Positions 51,724 through 60,933 of a stretch of 64,000 bases of DNA are shown piece by piece. Position 1 is the stretch's first letter, and each line of letters begins with the position of its first letter. This DNA comes from Mycolicibacterium hippocampi (GTDB lineage Bacteria; Actinomycetota; Actinomycetes; Mycobacteriales; Mycobacteriaceae). The stretch spans positions 4,464,001 through 4,528,000 of the forward strand of contig NZ_BLLB01000002.1 of NCBI RefSeq assembly GCF_010723735.1. The letters are read 5' to 3'. The position numbers were made by a program, and so were the translations under genes. The notes beneath the pieces were generated by a model. The model had not been told where the DNA came from. It was given only the letters and a program-made list of their open reading frames with translations, and ran no database searches.

Positions 51724-53148
51724 ATGCACGACTACACCCGCACCACGCTGTTCATCAACGGACAGTGGGTGACTCCCGATGGCACCGGGGCCATCGAGGT
51801 GATCGACCCTGCCACCGAGGAGGTGATCGGTTCGGTACCCAGCGGCACCGCCGCCGATGTCGACGCCGCGGTGTCCGCAGCACGGCGCGCCTTCGACCCG
51901 TTGATCGGCGTCGCCGAGCGCCGCGACCGCGTCGCCGCGGTCATCACCGCGATGGAGAAGCGGCTGCCCGACATCGCCGAGACCATCACCGCCGAGATGG
52001 GCGCCCCGGTGCGCATCGCCCAGACTGTGCAGACTCAGGTCCCGCTCGCCGTGGCCCGCGGCGTCGAGAACGTCCTGGCGACGTTCGACTTCGAAGAGCG
52101 CGTGGCCAATTCGCTGGTGGTGCGGGAACCCTACGGGGTGGTCGGTGCGATCACACCATGGAACTACCCGCTCTACCAGGTGATCGCCAAGGTGCTGCCG
52201 GCGATCGCAGCGGGCTGCACCGTGGTGCTCAAACCGAGCAACGAGGCACCGTTGTCGGTCTTCGAGTTCATCGAGGCCGTCGAGGACGCCGGCCTGCCTC
52301 CGGGCGTCCTCAACCTGGTGTCGGGTCCCGGCGCGGTGATCGGTGAGCGACTCGCCGAGCACCCCGACGTCGACTTGGTGTCCTTCACCGGCTCCACCGG
52401 TGTCGGCGCGCGGGTCGCGGAGCTGGCCGGACGGTCGGTCAAGAAGGTGGCACTGGAACTCGGCGGCAAGTCCGCCAACGTGATCCTCGACGGGGCCGAC
52501 CTGGCGACGGCAGTCAAGGTCGGCGTCAGCAATGCCTTTCTCAACGGTGGCCAGACGTGCATGGCTTGGACGCGGATGCTGGTGCCGCAGTCCCGCTACG
52601 GCGAGGCACTGGACCTGATCGAGGCCGCCGTCTCGCGGTACACCGTCGGGGATCCGCGGGATCCCGCCACCCGGATCGGGCCGTCGGCCTCAGCGTCGCA
52701 ATACGAGTCGGTATGCGGCTTCATCGAACGCGCCCAGAGGGACGGCGCACGACTGCTCACCGGAGGTGCGCAGAAGATCCGAGAGGTGGGCTACTACGTG
52801 ACGCCGACAGTGTTCGCCGACGTCGACCCGAACTCGGAGCTGGGCCAGGAAGAAGTGTTCGGCCCTGTGCTCGCCGTGATCCCGTTCTCCGACGACGAGG
52901 ATGCGCTGCGGATCGCCAATGGCACCCCGTACGGACTGTCCGGCGCCGTGTGGGCAAGGGACACCGACACCGCTATCGCCTTCGCCCGCGGCGTGCAGAC
53001 CGGTCAGCTCGACATCAACGGCGGCCAGTACAACCCGGTCGCGCCGTTCGGCGGCTACAAGAAGTCCGGCATCGGCCGCGAACTCGGCCGGGCCGGCTTC
53101 GAAGAGTTTCTGCAGACCAAGTCCCTGCAACTGCCGGTGACGGCGTGA
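51724..53148 (+). CDS. Aldehyde dehydrogenase
   Basis: A 474-residue ALDH-superfamily enzyme. NAD-site motif PWNYPLYQVIAKVLPA, the general base Glu in KVALELGGKSANVI, and the nucleophile Cys in FLNGGQTCMAWTRM are all present; the C-terminus has PFGGYKKSGIGRELG. It oxidises an aldehyde to the acid, logically after the alcohol dehydrogenase. ATG at 51724 with GGAGAGAC upstream. The stop overlaps the next GTG start. Confidence 0.9.
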   Translation: MHDYTRTTLFINGQWVTPDGTGAIEVIDPATEEVIGSVPSGTAADVDAAVSAARRAFDPLIGVAERRDRVAAVITAMEKRLPDIAETITAEMGAPVRIAQTVQTQVPLAVARGVENVLATFDFEERVANSLVVREPYGVVGAITPWNYPLYQVIAKVLPAIAAGCTVVLKPSNEAPLSVFEFIEAVEDAGLPPGVLNLVSGPGAVIGERLAEHPDVDLVSFTGSTGVGARVAELAGRSVKKVALELGGKSANVILDGADLATAVKVGVSNAFLNGGQTCMAWTRMLVPQSRYGEALDLIEAAVSRYTVGDPRDPATRIGPSASASQYESVCGFIERAQRDGARLLTGGAQKIREVGYYVTPTVFADVDPNSELGQEEVFGPVLAVIPFSDDEDALRIANGTPYGLSGAVWARDTDTAIAFARGVQTGQLDINGGQYNPVAPFGGYKKSGIGRELGRAGFEEFLQTKSLQLPVTA

Positions 53149-53924
53149 ACAGCCCGCTGGACATCGCCGACACCGGCGCAACCCGGGTCTGGACGATCAA
53201 CATCCCCCAGGCCGGCAACGCGATCACCGACAAGGGCTTCATCGCCGCTTTCGAAGCGGCGGTGGACGACGCCAACGCCGACACCGCCGTCGGCGCCGTC
53301 ATCCTCACCGGAGCGGGCAAGATCTTCTCCGCAGGTGGCAACGTCAAGGAGATGGCTGATCGCGAAGGTATGTTCGGTCTCGATGCGCTCGATCAGCGCC
53401 GCGCCTATGTCGACGGTATCCAGCGGATCCCGCGGGCATTGGCCCGCCTGGAGGTGCCCGTGATCGCCGCCGTCAACGGAGCCGCCGTCGGCGCCGGGTG
53501 CGACCTGGCAATGATGTGCGACCTCCGGGTAGCATCCGAGCGGGCCTCATTTGCTGAGAGTTTCGTGCAGATCGGCTTGATCCCCGGTGACGGCGGCACC
53601 TGGTTCCTGCCGCGCGCCATCGGCTACGAAAGGGCCGCCGAGATGACTTTCACCGGTGATCGGATCGATGCGGCGACAGCGCTGCAGTGGGGCATGGTCG
53701 GCCGGGTCGTACCGCACGACGAGCTGCTCCCCCAATCCCACGTGTTGGCCGAGCGCATCACCAAGAATCCCGCGCACGCGGTGCGGATGGCCAAACGCCT
53801 GATGCAGGAGTCCCGGACCGGTGTACTGGAGTCGACGCTCGGCATGGCCGCGGCGATGCAGCCGCTGGCACACCGCGACCCTGAGCACGAGGCGCGTATC
53901 GCTCGGTGGAGGAGCCAGGGATGA
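53145..53924 (+). CDS. Enoyl-CoA hydratase/isomerase-family protein
   Basis: A 259-residue crotonase-fold protein. GAGKIFSAGGNVKEM and VNGAAVGAGCDLAMMCDLRV form the acyl-CoA and oxyanion sites. The first classical catalytic Glu is Asp here (GCDLAM) and the second is replaced (FAESFVQIGLIPGDGG), so the activity may be isomerase, hydrolase or a modified hydratase. GTG start overlapping the ALDH stop; the stop overlaps the next fadE start. Confidence 0.85.
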   Translation: MNSPLDIADTGATRVWTINIPQAGNAITDKGFIAAFEAAVDDANADTAVGAVILTGAGKIFSAGGNVKEMADREGMFGLDALDQRRAYVDGIQRIPRALARLEVPVIAAVNGAAVGAGCDLAMMCDLRVASERASFAESFVQIGLIPGDGGTWFLPRAIGYERAAEMTFTGDRIDAATALQWGMVGRVVPHDELLPQSHVLAERITKNPAHAVRMAKRLMQESRTGVLESTLGMAAAMQPLAHRDPEHEARIARWRSQG

Positions 53925-55072
53925 CACTTCCCCGTTTGATGCCACCGGCCAGCGTCGACGCCTCGAGCACCGATGAGCTGCGCGACGAAGTCCGCCGTTT
54001 CCTCGCCGAGCAACTAGCCGCCGGCGCTTTCACCCCCGCGGTGGACGGCTGGCTGTCCGGCTGGGACGAGACCTTCACCGCCGCCCTCGCCAAGCAGGGC
54101 TGGCTTGGTATGACAGTTCCAAAAGAATATGGTGGACATGGCCGCTCGTTCCTGGAGCGGTTCGTGGTCACGGAGGAGCTGCTGGCGGCGGGGGCCCCGG
54201 TGGCGGCGCACTGGATCGCCGACCGGCAGATCGTGCCGGCCCTGTTGAAAAGCGGCACCGAGGCACAGCGGACCCAATTTCTGCCACAGATCGTGCGCGG
54301 TGAGTGCTTCTTCGGCATCGGGATGAGCGAGCCGGACTCCGGCTCCGACCTGGCCAGTGTGCGCACCCGGGCTGTCGCGGTCGACGGTGGGTGGTCGCTG
54401 TCGGGCACCAAGGTCTGGACCTCCGGCGCGCACCGGGCGCACGCGTTCATCGCGCTCGCCCGCACCGCACCGGCGGACCCGGCGCACCGGCACGCCGGCC
54501 TCAGCCAGTTCATCGTCGACCTGCGCGGGCCGGGCGTGGACATCCGCCCCATCATCTCGATGAACGGCGCCCACCACTTCAACGAGGTGATCCTCGAGGA
54601 GGTGTTCGTGCCCGACACCATGGTGTTTGGGGAGATCGGCGCAGGCTGGCAGCAGGTGACCTCCGAGTTGAGCTTCGAACGCAGTGGGCCCGAACGATTC
54701 TTGTCAACCTTCGTGCTGCTCGCCGCAGCCGCCGAGCACATGGCTGCGCACCGGACGACTCGCAGCAATGAACTGGGACGAATTGTCGCCCGCGTGGCGG
54801 GCCTGCACCACATGTCGACTGCAGTGGCGGGCGCGCTGGAGCGTGACGAACCCGCCGACGTGCCGGCTGCGGTGGTGAAGGTGTTGGGCACCACCACAGA
54901 GGGTGACATCGCCGACTTCGCGGACCTCTATGTCGGCGGCGCTGCCATCGTCGACCCTGCGCTGGCCGAGCTGGTGTCGAGTGCCGTCGACCAGCGCCCA
55001 GGCTTCACGCTGCGTGGCGGAACCAATGAGGTGTTGCGCGGTGTGATCGCGCGAGGACTGGGGATGCGATGA
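53921..55072 (+). CDS. Acyl-CoA dehydrogenase, catalytic-type subunit
   Basis: A 383-residue FadE. Features: GWLGMTVPKEYGGHGRSFLE, FFGIGMSEPDSGSDLASVRT, KVWTSGAHRAHAFIALART and the C-terminal GGTNEVLRGVIARGLGM. The SFERSGPERF stretch holds a candidate catalytic Glu. ATG at 53921 has GGAGGAG upstream and overlaps the crotonase stop. The next gene encodes a shorter FadE, overlapping by 4 bases. Such pairs form alpha2beta2 dehydrogenases on steroid side-chain CoA esters (ChsE-type). Confidence 0.88.
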   Translation: MTLPRLMPPASVDASSTDELRDEVRRFLAEQLAAGAFTPAVDGWLSGWDETFTAALAKQGWLGMTVPKEYGGHGRSFLERFVVTEELLAAGAPVAAHWIADRQIVPALLKSGTEAQRTQFLPQIVRGECFFGIGMSEPDSGSDLASVRTRAVAVDGGWSLSGTKVWTSGAHRAHAFIALARTAPADPAHRHAGLSQFIVDLRGPGVDIRPIISMNGAHHFNEVILEEVFVPDTMVFGEIGAGWQQVTSELSFERSGPERFLSTFVLLAAAAEHMAAHRTTRSNELGRIVARVAGLHHMSTAVAGALERDEPADVPAAVVKVLGTTTEGDIADFADLYVGGAAIVDPALAELVSSAVDQRPGFTLRGGTNEVLRGVIARGLGMR

Positions 55073-56106
55073 CCGCCACCGGTATCACCGCGTTCGGTGT
55101 CGACCCGGCCGTGGTCGACATGATGGGGCGGGTATTTGCCGACCACCGCGAAAGTCATCCGCCCACCGCAGGGGTCGAGCGTGACTCGACGTTGTGGCAG
55201 ACGCTCGATGAACTCGGACTGCTGCGTCTCACCGGTGCAGAGTCAGCAGGCGGCAGCGGAGCAGGTTGGTACGAGGCCGCCGAACTCCTGGCGGCCGCGG
55301 TACATCACGGCGTGCGGATTCCGTTGGCCGAACACGATCTACTGGCGTGCTGGCTGCTGGAAGCCAACACCATGGAGTGCGACAAGGCGGTGCGCACCGC
55401 GGCGATGCTCAGCGATCAGGGGGTCGCGACGGGAGTTCCCTGGGCGACCGGCGCCGAGCGGATCGTCGTCGTCTGGCCCACCGGGGACGAATACCGCGTG
55501 GCCGACGTTGAGGTCGCCGCACTCGACATCACCCCCGGCATCAACTTGATCGGCGAGCCACGCGACACTGTGCGCGCCGATGTGGGCACCCTGACAGGAG
55601 CGCCACTGGCCGCGGAACTGGTCGCCGTCTTGCGACGTAAGTCAGCGCTGGTGCGCTCGATTCAGGTGTGTGCCGCCCTGGACCGAATCCTGGCCCTCTC
55701 GATTGAGCACTGTGGCTCCCGGGTCCAGTTCGGACGCCCGCTGTCCAATTTCCAGACAGTGCAGAATCTGATCTCCGATATCGCCGCCGAGACAGCGTTG
55801 GCGCGTGCCGCAACCGAAGCCGCGCTCACCGCCGCTGTCACCAGCGACTGGTCGGCTGCCAAGCTCGACTTCCTCATTGCGGTGGCGCGATCGTGTACCG
55901 GCCATGCAACTTCGGTGGTGGTGCGCAACGCCCACCAGGTTCACGGCGCCATGGGCACCACCTTCGAGCACCGGCTGCACGAGTTCACCCGGCCCGCCCT
56001 GGCGTGGCGTTCGGAGTTCGGATCGATGCAGCACTGGGATGGCCAGGTGACCGACGCCGCCCTGCAGGCGGGCACGGCAGGGTTGTGGAGTCTCATCACC
56101 GGTTGA
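55069..56106 (+). CDS. Acyl-CoA dehydrogenase, short partner subunit
   Basis: A 345-residue FadE-like protein, shorter than usual. The middle domain is compressed, but CGSRVQFGRPLSNFQTVQNL and NAHQVHGAMGTTFEHRLHEF mark the C-terminal helical domain. A catalytic glutamate of the usual kind is not obvious, which fits a structural, FAD-sharing partner in a ChsE-type heteromer with the preceding gene. The ATGA overlap supports a fixed ratio of both proteins. Confidence 0.84.
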   Translation: MTATGITAFGVDPAVVDMMGRVFADHRESHPPTAGVERDSTLWQTLDELGLLRLTGAESAGGSGAGWYEAAELLAAAVHHGVRIPLAEHDLLACWLLEANTMECDKAVRTAAMLSDQGVATGVPWATGAERIVVVWPTGDEYRVADVEVAALDITPGINLIGEPRDTVRADVGTLTGAPLAAELVAVLRRKSALVRSIQVCAALDRILALSIEHCGSRVQFGRPLSNFQTVQNLISDIAAETALARAATEAALTAAVTSDWSAAKLDFLIAVARSCTGHATSVVVRNAHQVHGAMGTTFEHRLHEFTRPALAWRSEFGSMQHWDGQVTDAALQAGTAGLWSLITG

Positions 56107-56128
56107 CGCAACTTCACGGACGGCCATG

Positions 56129-56143
56129 TTCCACTGATCGGGC
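56129..56143. promoter_or_regulatory. Island operator copy 5 (56187 operon)
   Basis: TTCCACTGATCGGGC, sharing the 13-mer TCCACTGATCGGG with copy 3. The centre is 51 bases before the ATG at 56187. It indicates that a new transcript starts here rather than read-through from the fadE genes alone. Confidence 0.55.
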
Positions 56144-56186
56144 AACACTGATGTCACCGGCGACACCGTCGAGTTGACTCACAGCC

Positions 56187-56678
56187 ATGACCAACGAGAT
56201 CACGCTGCCCGAGGTTCAGGAGTTCATTGCCGGATTCTGGTACCACTACGACCAGGGCCACTTCGACGAACTCGCACTGCGCATCGGCGAGGAAATGGAG
56301 TACCTCAGCCGGTCCGAGTCGGGTAACTGCCCGTTCGAGCATCTGCTCGCCGCCGAAGTGCACGGCGGTGCCGAGACATTGGCCTGGCTGACCCAGCACC
56401 GTAACGAAAACCCTTATCCGTTGCGCCACCACGCCACCAACATCTTCCGCACCGGCACCGACGGCGAGATCACCAACGCGCGCTTCTACATGTACGTCAA
56501 CCAGGTAACCAACTCGGTACCCTTCGACGTGTCCAGCGGTGTGGCCGATGTCGGCATCCGCCGCGGCGACCGCGGCTTGGTCTTCACGTCGATGAAGGTC
56601 CTTCTCGACGCCGAGGATTCGATCCCGCTCGCCGAATACACCGCCAATAATGCCGCCGGCGCAGCAGCAGGTTCCTGA
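56187..56678 (+). CDS. NTF2-like (SnoaL-type) protein
   Basis: A 163-residue protein with the cone-shaped NTF2 fold pattern: EFIAGFWYHYDQGHFDELAL, EMEYLSRSES, LRHHATNIFRT, NARFYMYVNQVTN. The family includes ketosteroid isomerase and small hydratases or dehydratases; two adjacent histidines and acidic residues line the likely pocket. A lyase or isomerase on a steroid-like intermediate is a reasonable guess, not shown. It precedes an SDR by 4 bases. Confidence 0.75.
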   Translation: MTNEITLPEVQEFIAGFWYHYDQGHFDELALRIGEEMEYLSRSESGNCPFEHLLAAEVHGGAETLAWLTQHRNENPYPLRHHATNIFRTGTDGEITNARFYMYVNQVTNSVPFDVSSGVADVGIRRGDRGLVFTSMKVLLDAEDSIPLAEYTANNAAGAAAGS

Positions 56679-56682
56679 CCCG

Positions 56683-57543
56683 ATGTCCGCTCGCGACATC
56701 TTCGCCGGCGGCGTCGCTGTCGTCACCGGCGCCGGAGCAGGCATCGGCGCCGGTCTGGCCCGCCACGCGTCGCACCTGGGTATGACAGTGGTGCTCGCCG
56801 ACGTCGACGGCGCTGCAGTGCGCGCGTTGAGCGACGAGCTCACCGCGGCGGGCGGGCATGCGGTGCCGACGGTGTGTGACGTCCGCGACGCCGATGCGGT
56901 GGCTGAACTGGCCGATCGCATCTATCGCGAGATCGGTCCGGTGCGACTGCTGGTCAACAACGCCGGCGTCGAACAATTCGGATACCTGTGGGATACCCCG
57001 GTGGCCAATTGGAACCGCGTCGTGGACGTCAACATCAACGGCGTATTCCACGGTGTGCGCGCCTTCCTGCCCAGGATGATCGAGGCGGGCACACCCGCGT
57101 GGGTGTGGAATCTGTCATCGATCGGTGGCGTCGCCGTCGTCCCCCTGCAAGCGCCCTACATCATGAGTAAACATGCAATTCTCGCGCTGACCGAGTGCCT
57201 GCAGCTCGAGGTTCAGCACGCCGGGCACGACCACATCCACGTGCAGGCTGTGCTGCCCGGTGCGGTGGTCTCCAACATCTTCGAGTCTGCCGGCGGTGTC
57301 AGCAACGGTGACGTAGCCGCCGCGGAATCTCAGCGCACCGCCATGCTCGACATCAAGGCCGAGGCCATGGATCCCATAGCCGCCGCGGAGGTGGTGTTCG
57401 AGCAGGCCGCGCAGGGTCGGTTCTATCTGCTCACCCAGCCTGAGTACGTCGGATCGGCGATGACCGAACGCGCCAATGTCCTTGCCGAACAACGACCCCC
57501 GATGCTGCGGACGCGGCGCCGGTTCGATCCTGCCGAGCATTGA
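56683..57543 (+). CDS. SDR-family oxidoreductase
   Basis: A 286-residue SDR. TGAGAGIG is the cofactor loop, VNNAGVEQFG is present, Ser lies in LSSIGG and the Tyr-Lys pair in PYIMSKHAIL. The C-terminal extension ends RRRFDPAEH. ATG at 56683 is 4 bases after the NTF2-like stop. It probably handles a hydroxyl or keto group on a ring intermediate. The stop overlaps the next start. Confidence 0.84.
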   Translation: MSARDIFAGGVAVVTGAGAGIGAGLARHASHLGMTVVLADVDGAAVRALSDELTAAGGHAVPTVCDVRDADAVAELADRIYREIGPVRLLVNNAGVEQFGYLWDTPVANWNRVVDVNINGVFHGVRAFLPRMIEAGTPAWVWNLSSIGGVAVVPLQAPYIMSKHAILALTECLQLEVQHAGHDHIHVQAVLPGAVVSNIFESAGGVSNGDVAAAESQRTAMLDIKAEAMDPIAAAEVVFEQAAQGRFYLLTQPEYVGSAMTERANVLAEQRPPMLRTRRRFDPAEH

Positions 57544-58490
57544 GCGTGACCGTCTGGTCACTGGATCCCGACGCCGCGGCCCGAGTCGCAGCGTTCGGAG
57601 CCATACCCCCGATGCGCCGGCGCGGCCTGGATGCGGTGCGGCACGGACTCGAGTCGGCTCCCCTGCCCGACGACATGCCACCCATGGTCGCCGTGGAGGA
57701 CTGTCCGATCCCGGGCCGGGCAGGCAAGATCGCCCTGCGCATCTACCGTCCGAGTTCCGATGCCGGCGGGCCGGTAGTGGTCTACTTCCACGGCGGCGGA
57801 ATGGTACTGGGCTCCAACCGGTCGTTTGAACCCCTGGCGAGGATGCTGGCCGCTGCCGGCGACGCCACGGTGGTCGCGGTCGACTACCGACTGGCCCCGG
57901 AGAACCCGGCGCCGGCGCAGTTCGACGATGCGTTCGCCGCCACCTCGTGGGTGTTCGACAACGCCGACCGTCTGGGTGTCGATCCGGCGCGGCTTGCGGT
58001 GGCCGGCGACAGTGCCGGCGGATCATTGGCCGCCGCGGTGAGCCTGGCGGCGCGCGACCACGACGGACCCGCCATCGTCGCGCAGGTGCTGATGTATCCG
58101 GGTCTGGACCGTGACATGGCCGCGCCGTCGATCGTCGCGCTGCCCGACGCCCCGATGCTGTCGCTGGACGACATCCATTACATGCACGACCTGGCCGACC
58201 GCGGAGCGGGCGCACCGCACGACGCCTACCGGGTGCCGGCGTATGCAACCGACCTGACGGGGCTTCCCCCTGCGATCGTGGTGACCGCCGAGTGCGACCC
58301 GATCAGAGACTGGGGCGAACGGTACGCCGCGCGGCTGCGCGACGCCGGCGTGCAGACCACGGTGACTCGCTATCCCGGCGTCTACCACGGGTTCTTGATG
58401 CGCGCCGACGCGACGGCTCGCGGTCGGCTGGCCATCGCTGAGGTCGGCGCCCTGCTCCGGGCGAAATTCACCCACCCGTTGCGATTCTGA
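57540..58490 (+). CDS. Alpha/beta hydrolase, HSL-type esterase
   Basis: A 316-residue esterase with HGGGM (oxyanion hole), GDSAGG (Ser), ECDPIRD (Asp) and YHGF (His). It is a second HSL-type enzyme in the island, about 15 kb from the first. The start is TTG at 57540 or GTG at 57546, both at the SDR stop. Hydrolysis of a BVMO-derived ester or lactone would fit. Confidence 0.86.
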   Translation: MSVTVWSLDPDAAARVAAFGAIPPMRRRGLDAVRHGLESAPLPDDMPPMVAVEDCPIPGRAGKIALRIYRPSSDAGGPVVVYFHGGGMVLGSNRSFEPLARMLAAAGDATVVAVDYRLAPENPAPAQFDDAFAATSWVFDNADRLGVDPARLAVAGDSAGGSLAAAVSLAARDHDGPAIVAQVLMYPGLDRDMAAPSIVALPDAPMLSLDDIHYMHDLADRGAGAPHDAYRVPAYATDLTGLPPAIVVTAECDPIRDWGERYAARLRDAGVQTTVTRYPGVYHGFLMRADATARGRLAIAEVGALLRAKFTHPLRF

Positions 58491-58515
58491 CCACATCGCG
58501 GTTCTGACGCGATTG

Positions 58516-58530
58516 TCCCGATCACCGGAA
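58516..58530. promoter_or_regulatory. Island operator copy 6 (58599 operon)
   Basis: Minus-strand reading TTCCGGTGATCGGGA, a full match to the consensus. The centre is 76 bases before the ATG at 58599. The 108-base gap 58491-58598 otherwise shows only the AAGAGGAG ribosome-binding site. Confidence 0.7.
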
Positions 58531-58598
58531 AGCACCGATATGCACCGCTGAGATTCAGCACACAATCGACCTACCAGTGAACGACAAGAGGAGACTTC

Positions 58599-59675
58599 AT
58601 GCTCACCGATGAACGGCGGATGGCGCTGTCCGACGTCCTGCGACCCGCGTCCCCGCCCGTCGAGGTCAGCAACGTCTACACCGACGACCAGCGCGACCGT
58701 CTCCTCGACGTGGTCCGCGCCGACGGTCCGTGGAAGCTGATCATCGCCCAGCACTTCGCCTCGGCCGACGAACTGATGGCCACGATGAGCGGTGCGTTCC
58801 CCGAGGGATTCACCCCGTCGCTGGACCTGTTCCTGACCCCGACGTTCCGTGGCTATCTGGCGAATTACGGGACCGTGCTCTATCCGGAACTGCACGACGT
58901 GTTCTACAACGCGCGCTTCCTCGACATGGCGAAGTCCTACTGGCAAGCCGAGTACGCCAAGCCTGAACTGATGCTGTTCAACATCAACGGGCCGTGCGCC
59001 AATCGTGATCCGGGACATCTGGATTCGCCGAGCTTCCGCGGCGTGCGCCACGAAAATGCGCCGACGTGGTTGTGCAGCGTGATGGGCAAGTCCGGACTGT
59101 TCACCGACTACCTGATCAAGATGGCGCAGGTCATCACCTGGTTCTCCCACGACTCGACCAGCGGATTCACCTACTGGCCGGAAGGGCCCCTCAAGCAACC
59201 GCAGCGCCTGCTTCCCCCGGTGTACAACCGCGGGGTGGTAGTCCAGAACGAGATGATGATGCACCGGGGCGAGGCCAACGGGCCACTGGAACAACAGGTC
59301 CCGTCAGGGCTGGAGTTCGACACCGTGTTCGCCGGGGACCCCGACGATCGCTCCATGTGGGTGCTGAAGAACGACGACCATGTGATCGCCCGCCACCACA
59401 CCGACGAACTGCGCTTCCTGGTGCACTGGTCAGCGGAGGTGTTCTCCGACTTCGACGAACTGAAGAAGAACATGGACGGGTCCGATGACCTGACCATCGA
59501 CAAGGCGATTGACATGCTGGTCGACAACCTCGCCACGACCGGTATCAAGCTCGACATCCCCAGCGCGCCATTGCACGACCCGGAGTTCATCGGGGCACTC
59601 AACGCCGCCTACGATCTCGGCGGACCGACGATCTACCCCGACGAAGCACCGCTGAGCGCATTTCAGATGGCCTAG
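58599..59675 (+). CDS. Hypothetical protein, possible Fe(II)/2-oxoglutarate-type oxygenase
   Basis: A 358-residue protein I cannot assign with certainty. His140-x-Asp142 (DPGHLDSP) and His222 (MMMHRGEANG), about 80 residues apart, match the HxD...H metal triad of cupin-type Fe(II)/2-oxoglutarate oxygenases; a candidate 2-oxoglutarate-binding Arg follows (HRGEAN or later). Aromatic-rich segments (WFSHDSTSGFTYWPEG) could bind a hydrophobic substrate. ATG at 58599 follows AAGAGGAG. It leads a transcript with an NTF2-like gene and SDRs. Confidence 0.6.
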   Translation: MLTDERRMALSDVLRPASPPVEVSNVYTDDQRDRLLDVVRADGPWKLIIAQHFASADELMATMSGAFPEGFTPSLDLFLTPTFRGYLANYGTVLYPELHDVFYNARFLDMAKSYWQAEYAKPELMLFNINGPCANRDPGHLDSPSFRGVRHENAPTWLCSVMGKSGLFTDYLIKMAQVITWFSHDSTSGFTYWPEGPLKQPQRLLPPVYNRGVVVQNEMMMHRGEANGPLEQQVPSGLEFDTVFAGDPDDRSMWVLKNDDHVIARHHTDELRFLVHWSAEVFSDFDELKKNMDGSDDLTIDKAIDMLVDNLATTGIKLDIPSAPLHDPEFIGALNAAYDLGGPTIYPDEAPLSAFQMA

Positions 59676-59691
59676 TGGACGACTCGAGCGT

Positions 59692-60030
59692 GTGGCGAGT
59701 GCACCGATCGACCACGCCGTCGTCGACGTGGTGAACGAGTACCCGGCGTGCCTGGACACACGGGACTGGGCGGACCTGGACGGCGTTTTCACCCCCGATG
59801 TGGTCGGTCGCTGCGGATCGTTGATCGAACGACGGCATGCCAGAGTGGCATCGATCCGGAGCTTTCTCGACAACTATGGGCCACCCCCTCAGTGCTTCAC
59901 CAAAGCACGCGTCATGCACATCGGCCAAGGGGCGCGGGCCGCGCTCGTTCCGTACGAAGCCATCGAGGTCTACCGGGATCAGTTCGTCAGAACACCCAAG
60001 GGGTGGCGAATCAAGCATCGCCACTTTTGA
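59692..60030 (+). CDS. NTF2-like (SnoaL-type) protein, short
   Basis: A 112-residue protein with the NTF2-like pattern (AVVDVVNEYPACLDTRDWAD, DLDGVFTPDVVGRCG, VYRDQFVRTPKGWRIKHRHF). It is at the short end for the family. The final WRIKHRHF is a common last strand. GTG at 59692, 16 bases after the upstream stop. Possible isomerase, dehydratase or regulatory partner of neighbouring enzymes. Confidence 0.7.
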   Translation: MASAPIDHAVVDVVNEYPACLDTRDWADLDGVFTPDVVGRCGSLIERRHARVASIRSFLDNYGPPPQCFTKARVMHIGQGARAALVPYEAIEVYRDQFVRTPKGWRIKHRHF

Positions 60031-60090
60031 TGTTCACATCACACTCGGAGACCTCAACGTGCTGCAGTCAGCATGATCGAAGGGATGGAA

Positions 60091-60873
60091 ATGCAGAGAT
60101 TCGACGACCGTAAGATACTCGTGACGGGTGCCGGCTCGGGCATCGGGCAGGCCACGGTCGCCCGGTTGCTCGCTGAAGGTGGCACGGTTGTGGCGTACGA
60201 CGTCTCCGCCGACGGACTGGCCGCCACTGCGGCCGCCGCGGACGACACCGGCGACGGAATGCGGCTCACCACCGCCGTCCTCGACGTCTCGTCGGAGGAT
60301 GCGGTCACGACGGCCGTCGACGCCGCGGCCACCGAGCTGGGTGGCATCGACGTCCTCGTCAACGCCGCAGCGATACAGCGCTGCGCGCACACTCACGAGC
60401 ACACCCTCGACGACTGGAACACCACGCTGGCGGTCAATCTCACGGGAACCTTCCTGATGACTCGGCGGGCACTGCCTGCGCTGCTGGCATCCGGGCATGG
60501 AGTGGTCGTGAACTTCACGTCGACGGCGGCGTCGTTCGCACACCCGTACATGGCCGCTTACGCCGCGAGCAAGGGCGGCGTGCTGGCGTTCACCCATGCG
60601 TTGGCGCTGGAGTACTCGAAGCAGGGCTTGCGCGCGGTGAACGTCCAACCAGGAGGTGTCGCAACCGCTTTGGCGTTGAGCACGCTGGACAAGATGCCGG
60701 AGGGTTATGACCTCGGGCTGTGGGCCAAGCAGACCCCACTGATCGGTGGCCGGGACAACGAGATACTCGGCGATCCGGGCGCGGTGGCATCGGTGATCGC
60801 GATGGTCGCCTCCGAGGACGGCCGTTTCATCACCGGCACCGAGATCCGTGTCGATGGTGGCGCGCACGCCTGA
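60091..60873 (+). CDS. SDR-family oxidoreductase
   Basis: About 260 residues. TGAGSGIG, VNAAAIQR (NAA in place of NAG), TSTAASFAHPYMAAYAASKG with the Tyr-x-x-x-Lys, and a C-terminal ITGTEIRVDGGAHA. Three in-frame ATGs (60073, 60085, 60091) are possible; 60091 is chosen because GAAGGG lies 6 bases before it. Likely an NAD-dependent alcohol dehydrogenase of the classical FabG-like group. Confidence 0.85.
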   Translation: MQRFDDRKILVTGAGSGIGQATVARLLAEGGTVVAYDVSADGLAATAAAADDTGDGMRLTTAVLDVSSEDAVTTAVDAAATELGGIDVLVNAAAIQRCAHTHEHTLDDWNTTLAVNLTGTFLMTRRALPALLASGHGVVVNFTSTAASFAHPYMAAYAASKGGVLAFTHALALEYSKQGLRAVNVQPGGVATALALSTLDKMPEGYDLGLWAKQTPLIGGRDNEILGDPGAVASVIAMVASEDGRFITGTEIRVDGGAHA

Positions 60874-60933
60874 GTCGGACCGACCGCCCAGCATCTAAGG
60901 ACCGCTGATTATCTGAGTGAAGGACTCCGGACT

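Noticed and set aside
53648..53664. Operator-like match inside the crotonase gene (CACCGGTGATCGGAT)
   Set aside because: About 12/15 to the consensus but within coding sequence; 11-12/15 matches are expected by chance at this GC content, so only intergenic sites with consistent spacing were counted.
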